Shown here in pieces: positions 1 through 6,847 of a stretch of DNA of 17,433 nucleotides. Position numbers and translations under genes: made by a program. Each line of letters opens with the position of its first letter. Within the stretch, counting starts at the first letter, position 1. Below the pieces are notes generated by a model. That model ran no database searches. It saw only the letters and a list, made by a program, of their open reading frames with translations, and was not told the DNA's origin. Source of the stretch: FEN-727 sp036508635 (GTDB lineage Bacteria > Actinomycetota > Geothermincolia > Fen-727 > Anoxymicrobiaceae); the NCBI GenBank assembly GCA_036508635.1, contig DATCGY010000148.1, positions 1 to 17,433 on the forward strand, in the 5' to 3' direction.

Positions 1-1
1 G

Positions 2-232
2 GTTATGAGCGCCACCGCATCCTCGTTGATAGCGGCCGGAGAGAGGGTCGCACGGGATTTGGACCGTGGCGAAGTCGGCCAGATATACGTACGCGGGGAG
101 AAAGGCGACCTTGTCGTTGTCACGGTCAACGACAACGCGCTGCTTGCGTGCACGGTTGACCGAAGCTCCAAGATGGGCATGACCCTCCTGGAGGTGAGCC
201 GCTGCGCAGCCCGGCTCGCCGAGATCATCTGA
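2..232 (+). CDS. Roadblock/LC7 domain protein, C-terminal part (5' end outside window)
   Basis: The reading frame is open to the window edge, and the first methionine visible (base 5) lies inside the domain, so this is the last ~76 residues of a gene that begins upstream. What is seen is the second half of a Roadblock/LC7 fold: the long helix with ERVARDLDRGEVGQIYVRG, then alternating hydrophobic strands and a final helix ending RLAEII. It aligns by eye with residues ~128-200 of the next gene (MSA..., G-ERxA-DL-RGE, ...SKxG). Small bacterial Roadblock proteins (MglB, conservon CvnB) form dimers and act as regulators or GTPase-activating proteins for small GTPases, and a GTPase gene lies 5.1 kb downstream in the same apparent operon. 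Which of the two Roadblock proteins pairs with that GTPase cannot be told from sequence. Confidence 0.85.
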   Translation, partial: VMSATASSLIAAGERVARDLDRGEVGQIYVRGEKGDLVVVTVNDNALLACTVDRSSKMGMTLLEVSRCAARLAEII

Positions 233-250
233 TAAGCGGCGGCGCGAATA

Positions 251-871
251 TTGGACAAATGGGCGAGGCGCTCACTGGATGGAAGTGGAGAATCATCGTT
301 GGAACAGGTGCGAGGCAGTGTGGAGCCCATGATAGAATCGAGTGGCAAAGGATCGGTCACAGAGCAAGGAAATATCTCCCCACGACCGGATACCAACAGG
401 GGAAGATCCGCTGGCACTCAGGGTTCTCCATCGAGTACGCGCGCGAGCGCGGGGGGCAAAGAGGCAGGAAGCTTGGATGACGTCCAGGGAAATGAGCTCA
501 ATGACGCGCTGCGCCAGTTGCTTGAGAAGGCGCCGGATATAGACGCCGCGGCTGTCGTGAGCATGGACGGTTTCGTTATGGCTTCCGCGCTTCCCGACGA
601 CTACGAGGAAGACAGGCTGGGCGCAATGTCCGCCGCGCTGCTCAGCCTGGGCGAAAGGACCGCAAGCGAGCTGGGCCGTGGCGAGCTCGCGCAGGTCTTC
701 GTGGAGGGCACCCAGGGCTATGTGTTCCTGCTTGCGGCAGGCGAAGATGCAGTGCTGAACGCCATAGTCAAGCGCGGCAGCAAGCTCGGTCTCGTCCTCT
801 ATGACATAAGGAGCGCCGCGAAGGATATCGCGACGATCATAGAGTCGCACCTACAGGTGGAGTTCGAGTAG
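251..871 (+). CDS. Roadblock/LC7 domain protein with low-complexity N-terminal extension
   Basis: This encodes up to 206 residues. Residues ~1-75 are polar, Ser/Gly/Arg-rich and probably disordered; residues ~80-205 form a complete Roadblock/LC7 domain with the typical AAVVSMDGFVMASALPDD strand-turn and a GERTASELGRGE helix. It lies 18 nt after the first Roadblock gene and 15 nt before the DUF4388 gene, so co-transcription is likely. The longest frame starts with TTG at 251 and has no good ribosome binding site. A TTG at 299 has GGAG at 287-290 with an 8-nt spacer, and an ATG sits at 329, so the true protein may be 16-26 residues shorter. Known Roadblock partners are MglA-like or conservon GTPases, which suggests this is a regulator or GAP of the GTPase at 5341. 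The N-terminal tail is unusual for MglB-type proteins and may serve for docking. Confidence 0.85.
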   Translation: MDKWARRSLDGSGESSLEQVRGSVEPMIESSGKGSVTEQGNISPRPDTNRGRSAGTQGSPSSTRASAGGKEAGSLDDVQGNELNDALRQLLEKAPDIDAAAVVSMDGFVMASALPDDYEEDRLGAMSAALLSLGERTASELGRGELAQVFVEGTQGYVFLLAAGEDAVLNAIVKRGSKLGLVLYDIRSAAKDIATIIESHLQVEFE

Positions 872-886
872 ACTGGCAGGGACGTC

Positions 887-3800
887 ATGCCGCTCAAAGG
901 AGGACTAAAAGATTTTAGTCTTCCCGATCTGTTTCAGCTGATTCATTTCGGGAGAAAAAACGGTACCCTTGTGATCACCAACGGTGAGGTAAAAGGGTAC
1001 GTTTGTTTTCGTAACGGCAACGTCTTCTTCGCGACCCACAACTGGAAACGCGCTCCTCTCGGACAGAGGCTCACCCAGGCTGGAATGGTCAACCAGGACC
1101 AGGTCGACGAGGCGCTCGACCTCCAGAAAACCACCAGAAAAGACCAGAGGCTCGGCAACATCCTCGTTGAGCTTGGTTATCTAAGCCGCGAATCCCTTGA
1201 AGTCTTCGTGGAAGAGCAGATCAGTGACGCGGTTTTCAATCTCCTTCGGTGGTCGGAGGGTGACTTCGACTTCGACCCGGATGAGATCTTCCCCGAGGAG
1301 GATATCGGGCTTTCCATGAGCACGGAGGACCTCATCATGGAGGGCAGCCGGCGCATGGACGAGTGGTTCCAGATAGAAAAGAAAGTTCCCTCGCTCGACG
1401 CCGTGTTCAAGACTGTCGAAGCTCCCAAAAAAGACGCCAACGAGCTGAACATTACCAGCGCAGAGCGCCTGGTTCTCTATCACGTCGATGGTGAGAGCAC
1501 TATTCGGGACATTATCGAGAAGTCGGGTCAGAGCGCGATAATGACATGCAAAGCGCTCTATGGCCTGGTCACCGCCGGATTCGTAGAGCTTGCCGTTGCG
1601 CCCGCGGAAACCGAGGCAAGTTCCGCTGGGCTGAAAGGCGAGATCGGCCTGATTGAGGAAGCCGCCCTGGAACTGCCGGCCGACATCGAGGCACCCCCGG
1701 AGGATTCCGAGTTGCTCGACCTCGATTCCGTGGAAGAAGGCATCGTGGTCGAGTCGGGCGATGAGGAGGTCGATGCAGCGTCAGTGGACAAGCGAGGTCG
1801 CAAGCGCGGTCTCCGACCAAGGAAAAAGCACGTCGAGGAAGAGATCATAAGCCTCGACGACGGAGCGGAAGAGGTCATTACCGTCGAGACCCTGCCAGGA
1901 GGCGGCACCGGAGAGCCTTCCACTCGCGCCAGGTTGCGACGCTCAAAGCGCAAAGGCCGCGAGCAGACCGCCGAGCGGGAGGCAACCGTAGAAACAAAGG
2001 GGCTGGACCTGGAGGTTTCCGCGGATACGGTTGCCGAGGTCGATACCGAGGTGGTCGAAGAAGCCGTCGCGACTTCCGAGCCGGCGGATAACCGCGTTCC
2101 TTCAAAGGATGATGCCCCCGCACCCGGACAAAGCCTTGTGGATTACTACAAGTCGCTCGCGCTGAGAGAACTAGCGGATAGCGAGGTCTTTCGCGAGACA
2201 GAGGAGAGGCGGCACTTCATCGAGCACCAGGAGGAGGAACTCGGGGAAGAACTCGACAGCATGCTCGAGTCCGGGCCGAGGCCCGTCGAGATAGAGGCCG
2301 AAGAAGAGCAGAAGCCGCCCGAGGAAATCCCTCTCGAGTGGGCGGGACACCTGACCAGGATTCGCGGCAGGGGCAAGACTCCCGTGAATGGTCAGATACC
2401 AGCACTACTCGAGGCGACTTCGATCGAGAACATCGATGAAGTGGACGAAACGACCCCGGAGTTGGTCGATGAGCCGGCCATTGATCTCGAGGGGATGTAT
2501 AAGGAAGCGGCACTAGACACCGAAATCGAGATCGAGGCCTCCGAGGCCGCCGATGAAGACATGTTCAAAGCCGATACCTCAAGTTTTGCTTCAGAGATAG
2601 ATAAACTGTCCGAAGAGCCGGTTGCCATCGACGAGCCGGAGATCGAAGACATAACCGACGAGCCGGTAGTAGACACCCTGGAGGCCGAAGAACCGGAGGA
2701 GTTCGTATTCGAAGAAGAAGTCTCGGAGGTCCCCAAGGATATCGAGGACATCGCGGGGGACATCGAAGAAGTCCCTGAGGACATCTTCGGCGAGGTATTT
2801 ACTGAAAGCACCGCGGAGAAACCGCAGCTCGCAAGCGAGAAGGTTCCAAAGGTCGACGCGGCTCTCGAGACAACTGAAGAGCTGGAGCTCGAGACAACCG
2901 CTGAGCCGGAGCTGGAGACTACCGCTGAGTTAGTAGAGACGAATTCGGGATATGCCCTCGAGCAAGAAGGGCCGATCGAGGAGTCTGCTGCCGAAGAGGA
3001 AATCGCGGTTGAGGAAGCTCTTGAAACGGAGCTCGCCTCCGATGAGCTGCTGTTCGAGGACGTGTCACTCGGTGAGATGCTCTCGACCAAGGTAGTGGAC
3101 GAAACACTCGATATGCCGCTCGTCGAAGAGGTGCCCGTTACAGATGATGCCCTGCCATCCGAGGACGAGATCGAGAGGTTGCTTCAGGTCACACCTCCAG
3201 AGCGTGGTGACCTGAGCAGGGAAGAGCTCCTCGCGTTCGACCAGCCTACATACGCCATAATAGAGCCACGCGAGGCGGCGCCGGCGGTTTCCGACCCGTT
3301 GCAGGGAGATCTCATTCCGAGCGAGACGGTGGCCGAAGATATCGCCGAGCCGGCCGGCGGAGGCGATACGGTCAACGGTCCTATCGACGAGATAGTGGCG
3401 CCAGAGAGGCTCGTGATGGACGAGGGTGGAGCGAGCGAGCTCGTGATCGAAGAACCTGCCACGTTCGAATCCCTCGAGTCCGGGCCCGGCCCCGACGGCG
3501 GTCGTATGGGGCGGGTAATACAGTTCAGCAAGTCCGCCGTCGAGAGCGATGTCGAGATGGTGCTGGAGCACCCCGAACCGGTAATCAATTCTCTTGCCAT
3601 CGATCAGGTATCCGTTGCCGAGGATATGCAGATCCCGGTGCTCGACATGACGGCCGGCCACGCCGCTACTGAACTCGATCTCGACGAGCCCGAAGTGGCA
3701 GGCGAAGCAATAGATGACGTCGTCTACGAGGAGATCCCATTAGTCTTTGACGATGAAGCGCTTCCGGTTGACGCAGCGATCGTGAGCGATGAGCCGGACA

Positions 3801-5320
3801 TGGAGGAGGAGACGACACTCGAGATCGTCGGCCTGGAGGAGCATTCGGCCGATGTCATCCCATTGGACTCAGCGAGAGCCATATCGGTAGCCGAAGAGCT
3901 CGATGTGGTAGTCGTGCCCGAGGTCGTACAGGAGCCGGAGGAGACGGCTGTCACCGATGAATCAAGCTCCCAGGCCGTAGAAGCCGCGGTCGAGACCGAG
4001 AGCACTATTGACGAAATTACAACCGACCTCGATGCCATTGGGGAGGTCGAGACCGGGGGCGTTACCGGAATCGAGCTCAACGAACCGCAAGCTGTTGTGG
4101 CATCTGAGGCAGAGGTTGACACCAGTATACAGGTAGCCGAAATGCTTGCTGACGTCGCGACCGTTGAGCTCGAGATGGAGACGACAGCTGAGCCCGAGTC
4201 GATCGAGATATCCACGGAGCCCGTTGAAGCCGAGGCGGTGTTCGAGCCCGAGGTAGACGTTGCGGAGACCATAGTGGAGCCGGAACCGACCGTGGCTGAG
4301 CTCATCGAACAGGAGCCCGTTGAAGCCGAGGCGGTGTTCGAGCCCGAGGTAGACGTTGCGGAGACCATAGTCGAGGCCGAAATTGCCGAGGCGCCAGCTG
4401 AATCCGAACCCGCTCTGTCGGATGCACTCGTAGAGCCGGAACCTGCAGTGGCCGAAGAAGCCGTAGAGACGCTCGAAGCCGAGTCGATGCTAGATGAGAC
4501 AGCCGAAGCCACCACCGAGATCTTGGACGAGGCGGCGCCAACGCCAGCCGCATCCCAGACGGCGGCGGAGCTCGAGATGATAGAAACACAGGTCGAAGCC
4601 GAGGTGGATGAAGAGGTTATTGAGAGCGTAATGAAGCTCGACGTAGCAGGCGAAGAGCCTGGCGGCGTGGCATCGACTTCAACCGCGGTTGCCGAAGAGC
4701 CGGAGTTCGTTTCATACAACGGGCCACTGGAATCGGACGCTGTCTTTGATGGTGGCATGGCGACGAGCACGAATATCTCCGCCTGGGACGATTCCGCGCC
4801 CGCGACCACCGACACCTCTGCGCAGGTCGAGAGCCCGTTCGTGGAGCCTATTGTGGGACAGGTCGATGATCTAATGTACGACGAGGCCGAAACCCTTCGG
4901 GAGATGGCGCCACTTCGGGAACCCGAACCCGAACCCGAGCCCGAGCCTGAACCTTACAGCGAAGCCTTAGAGACCGTCGAAGCGGTAGAGAGCGAAGGGA
5001 TCTCCGCGGAAGCGGCGCGGTTCGTGTCGGAAGAGGAAGATGACGGAGAAGGCGAGGACGACGGTGGGCTCCTTGGTACTCTCAAGGTGAGCGGCAAGCG
5101 GGGTGCGGGAACCAGCCTGGTAGACCTTGAGACTTTCGAGCTCGAGCAGGAGCTAATGGAGTTGGCCGGAGGGGTCCAGCAGAAAAAGCGGATACCCATC
5201 GCCGAGCGTCTGACCCAGCCAGGCAAGAAAGAGAAGAGAGGACGCGGTGGCAGGTCCAGGGGAAAAGAGGTGGACAAGGGGTCAGTTAAGAAGATTATTG
5301 ATGACCTGAAACAAAAATAG
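887..5320 (+). CDS. Giant DUF4388 (PATAN-like) scaffold protein with acidic disordered region
   Basis: This encodes 1477 residues. Residues 1-~135 are a DUF4388 domain (LKDFSLPDLFQLIHFGRKNG near the start, RWSEGDFDFDPDE near its end). A second folded stretch, with a winged-helix look, runs to ~240 (TSAERLVLYHVDGESTIRDI). Within the first domain, residues 57-80 and 88-111 are two LGxxL-type 24-residue motifs like those of MshEN domains. Residues ~240-1420 are extremely Glu/Asp/Val/Ala-rich, with local repeats and an (EP)6 tract at 1345-1356. The last ~45 residues switch to a basic Lys/Arg tail. There is no signal peptide or membrane segment, so it should be cytoplasmic. ATG 887 has AGGGA at 878-882. 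DUF4388 proteins often occur beside Roadblock proteins and small GTPases; a scaffold or effector role in that module is inferred. The length is extreme for the family, but the frame is intact and both ends look conserved. Confidence 0.85.
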   Translation: MPLKGGLKDFSLPDLFQLIHFGRKNGTLVITNGEVKGYVCFRNGNVFFATHNWKRAPLGQRLTQAGMVNQDQVDEALDLQKTTRKDQRLGNILVELGYLSRESLEVFVEEQISDAVFNLLRWSEGDFDFDPDEIFPEEDIGLSMSTEDLIMEGSRRMDEWFQIEKKVPSLDAVFKTVEAPKKDANELNITSAERLVLYHVDGESTIRDIIEKSGQSAIMTCKALYGLVTAGFVELAVAPAETEASSAGLKGEIGLIEEAALELPADIEAPPEDSELLDLDSVEEGIVVESGDEEVDAASVDKRGRKRGLRPRKKHVEEEIISLDDGAEEVITVETLPGGGTGEPSTRARLRRSKRKGREQTAEREATVETKGLDLEVSADTVAEVDTEVVEEAVATSEPADNRVPSKDDAPAPGQSLVDYYKSLALRELADSEVFRETEERRHFIEHQEEELGEELDSMLESGPRPVEIEAEEEQKPPEEIPLEWAGHLTRIRGRGKTPVNGQIPALLEATSIENIDEVDETTPELVDEPAIDLEGMYKEAALDTEIEIEASEAADEDMFKADTSSFASEIDKLSEEPVAIDEPEIEDITDEPVVDTLEAEEPEEFVFEEEVSEVPKDIEDIAGDIEEVPEDIFGEVFTESTAEKPQLASEKVPKVDAALETTEELELETTAEPELETTAELVETNSGYALEQEGPIEESAAEEEIAVEEALETELASDELLFEDVSLGEMLSTKVVDETLDMPLVEEVPVTDDALPSEDEIERLLQVTPPERGDLSREELLAFDQPTYAIIEPREAAPAVSDPLQGDLIPSETVAEDIAEPAGGGDTVNGPIDEIVAPERLVMDEGGASELVIEEPATFESLESGPGPDGGRMGRVIQFSKSAVESDVEMVLEHPEPVINSLAIDQVSVAEDMQIPVLDMTAGHAATELDLDEPEVAGEAIDDVVYEEIPLVFDDEALPVDAAIVSDEPDMEEETTLEIVGLEEHSADVIPLDSARAISVAEELDVVVVPEVVQEPEETAVTDESSSQAVEAAVETESTIDEITTDLDAIGEVETGGVTGIELNEPQAVVASEAEVDTSIQVAEMLADVATVELEMETTAEPESIEISTEPVEAEAVFEPEVDVAETIVEPEPTVAELIEQEPVEAEAVFEPEVDVAETIVEAEIAEAPAESEPALSDALVEPEPAVAEEAVETLEAESMLDETAEATTEILDEAAPTPAASQTAAELEMIETQVEAEVDEEVIESVMKLDVAGEEPGGVASTSTAVAEEPEFVSYNGPLESDAVFDGGMATSTNISAWDDSAPATTDTSAQVESPFVEPIVGQVDDLMYDEAETLREMAPLREPEPEPEPEPEPYSEALETVEAVESEGISAEAARFVSEEEDDGEGEDDGGLLGTLKVSGKRGAGTSLVDLETFELEQELMELAGGVQQKKRIPIAERLTQPGKKEKRGRGGRSRGKEVDKGSVKKIIDDLKQK
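4216..4371 (+). repeat. Perfect 60-bp direct repeat inside the DUF4388 gene
   Basis: Bases 4216-4275 and 4312-4371 are identical by direct reading. The offset is 96 bp (32 codons), so the repeat stays in frame and encodes EPVEAEAVFEPEVDVAETIV twice, separated by a short Glu/Pro linker. Identity at every third codon position points to a recent duplication or gene conversion rather than selection on the protein alone. It lies in the acidic disordered region, where length variation would be tolerated. Confidence 0.9.
4919..4954 (+). repeat. (Glu-Pro)6 tract in the DUF4388 protein
   Basis: Six consecutive Glu-Pro dipeptides are encoded by GAR-CCN codons (residues 1345-1356). EP repeats form stiff extended spacers, as in TonB. 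Here the tract comes ~75 residues before the basic C-terminal tail and may hold the tail away from the acidic region. Confidence 0.85.
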
Positions 5321-5340
5321 CGCGAACAGGGAGGGGTCGT

Positions 5341-5889
5341 TTGGCTCGAGCCTTCAAGATAGTCGTGACCGGGCCGTTCAATTCGGGCAAGACCACTTTT
5401 ATCCAGGCGATAAGCGAGATAGACGTTGTCGCCACCGACAGGAAGACAAGGGCTTCGGGTAAGAAGAGCAAGACGACAGTCGCGATGGACTTCGGGCGAA
5501 TCACTCTCCGGGACGGAGATGTGCTCCACCTCTACGGGACTCCAGGCCAGGAGAGATTCGACTTTATGTGGGAGATCCTGAGCGAGGGGATGTTGGGATA
5601 CGTTGTACTGATCGACGGCACCGACCAATCGTCACTAGACGACGGCGCCAGAATGATTTCGGCGTTTGATAACATGTCGCAAGCCCCGTTCGTCATAGCG
5701 ATTACGAGGGTGGATTCCCGAAGCTGTTTGAGCGTGGCGGACATCAGGGCCAGGGTGGCTCCGAGTAGCGAGGTCCATGTGGTGACGTGCGACGCGAGGA
5801 AAGTCGGGGACGTAAAAGACGTACTTTTGACCCTCCTGGAGAGAGTGCTGGAACAGGCTGAGGAAGCCGAGGAAGCAGAGGCCGGTTAG
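5341..5889 (+). CDS. Small Ras-like GTPase (MglA / conservon type)
   Basis: This encodes 182 residues with a P-loop GTPase pattern: G1 GPFNSGKTT at 11-19 (Lys17), a Thr pair at 45-46 as the likely switch I Thr, G3 region LYGTPGQ at 64-70, G4 TRVD at 122-125 and G5 TCDA at 149-152. The aspartate expected at the start of the DxxG G3 motif is Gly66, a feature shared with bacterial GTPases of the MglA and conservon families (MglA has Thr at this site). G4 is TRVD rather than NKxD. The tail is short and acidic (EEAEEAEEAEAG), without a lipidation motif. The start is TTG 5341 with AGGGAGGGG just upstream. The gene follows the DUF4388 gene by 20 nt and shares the operon with two Roadblock genes, the classical partners of this family. 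MglA-type GTPases set cell polarity and control where T4P act; that role is inferred here from synteny. Confidence 0.9.
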   Translation: MARAFKIVVTGPFNSGKTTFIQAISEIDVVATDRKTRASGKKSKTTVAMDFGRITLRDGDVLHLYGTPGQERFDFMWEILSEGMLGYVVLIDGTDQSSLDDGARMISAFDNMSQAPFVIAITRVDSRSCLSVADIRARVAPSSEVHVVTCDARKVGDVKDVLLTLLERVLEQAEEAEEAEAG

Positions 5890-5949
5890 ATGCGCGCCGC
5901 CCGCGCCGGTGGCCTGAGCCAGCCGGCGCAGGTGGAACGGGAGCAGCAA

Positions 5950-6813
5950 ATGCACATCGACGGAAATACGAGAATGGTCGGCATCCTTGGGGCTCCTCTC
6001 GAACATACGTTGTCTCCGACAATACACAACGCGGCGTTCGATTACCTGGGTCTCAACTGGTGCTACATACCTTTGCCGGTCCACGAAGGGAACCTCGCGC
6101 GGGCGGCTGATGGGATCAAAGCGCTGAACTTTACGGGTATTAACGTCACCATGCCGTTCAAGACCGAAGTGATGCCGATGCTCGACGAGGTCGCGATGTT
6201 CGCCGAATCGGTGGGCGCCGTCAACACCATCCTCATCGACAAGGGCCGGATGATCGGTTACAACACCGATGGCCGGGGGTTTTACACAGCGCTCGTTCGC
6301 GATATGGGCTACGATGTGAAAGGTCGCAAGGTGCTCGTCCTGGGAGCGGGCGGAGCTTCACGTAGCGTGACCGTCTCGCTGGCGCTGGCGGGCTGCGAGT
6401 CCATAGTCATCGTCAACAGGTCTCCGGGCCGGAGCCAGCAGCTCGCCCAGATCATCCTGAGGAGCGCCCCGGAGGTAAACGTCTCGTGGCTCTCGCCCGA
6501 GGACAACTACGATATCATCGTCGCTGAGTCAGACGTGATCATCAACGCGACACCTCTCACGAGCTTTAACGGTACGCTCCGCGTGCCTGTTTCGCTGCTG
6601 AACAAGAACCAGCTGGTTTGCGACCTCAACTATTCGCTCTACCAGCCCCCGCTACTGCAGGAAGCGGAAGCACGCGGGGCACAGGTGATGGACGGCAAGG
6701 GCATGTTGCTCTATCAGGCGGCAGCGGCATTCGAGATCTGGACGGGTCTGGAGGCACCGGTTGAAGTGATGCGCGTTGCGCTTCTCAGGGCGATGGAGGA
6801 AGCCCACATCTGA
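5950..6813 (+). CDS. aroE: Shikimate dehydrogenase (NADP+)
   Basis: AroE reduces 3-dehydroshikimate to shikimate with NADPH, the fourth step of the chorismate pathway, in the cytoplasm. Nearly all family motifs are visible: the substrate-binding HTLSPTIHNAAF near the N-terminus, NVTMPFK with the catalytic Lys, GAVNT, YNTDGRGF, the dinucleotide loop GAGGASRS, the NADP-selecting NRSPGR, INATP, DLNY and the C-terminal GKGMLLYQ...FEIWTG. I chose ATG 5950 (287 residues) because GGGAG at 5939-5943 has a 6-nt spacer and the AroE homology begins just after it. An in-frame ATG at 5890, abutting the GTPase stop, would add 20 residues with no family similarity. The gene sits between the GTPase and pilB. 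Placement of aroE beside pilB recurs, as I recall, in some Gram-positive lineages, probably from operon organisation rather than a role in pili. Confidence 0.95.
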   Translation: MHIDGNTRMVGILGAPLEHTLSPTIHNAAFDYLGLNWCYIPLPVHEGNLARAADGIKALNFTGINVTMPFKTEVMPMLDEVAMFAESVGAVNTILIDKGRMIGYNTDGRGFYTALVRDMGYDVKGRKVLVLGAGGASRSVTVSLALAGCESIVIVNRSPGRSQQLAQIILRSAPEVNVSWLSPEDNYDIIVAESDVIINATPLTSFNGTLRVPVSLLNKNQLVCDLNYSLYQPPLLQEAEARGAQVMDGKGMLLYQAAAAFEIWTGLEAPVEVMRVALLRAMEEAHI

Positions 6814-6847
6814 TTTCTTACCAGCCAGGATGGAGAAGAACTGCTGA

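Noticed and set aside
3724..4815. Long minus-strand open frame (363 codons), Ser/Thr-rich, and similar ones at 2392-3090 and 1558-1953
   Set aside because: They are the antisense image of Glu/Asp/Val-rich codons of the DUF4388 gene; no start context, no domain, low-complexity serine only.
5890..5949. Upstream ATG of aroE abutting the GTPase stop
   Set aside because: The added 20 residues have no AroE similarity and ATG 5950 has a better spaced GGGAG; kept as an alternative start only.
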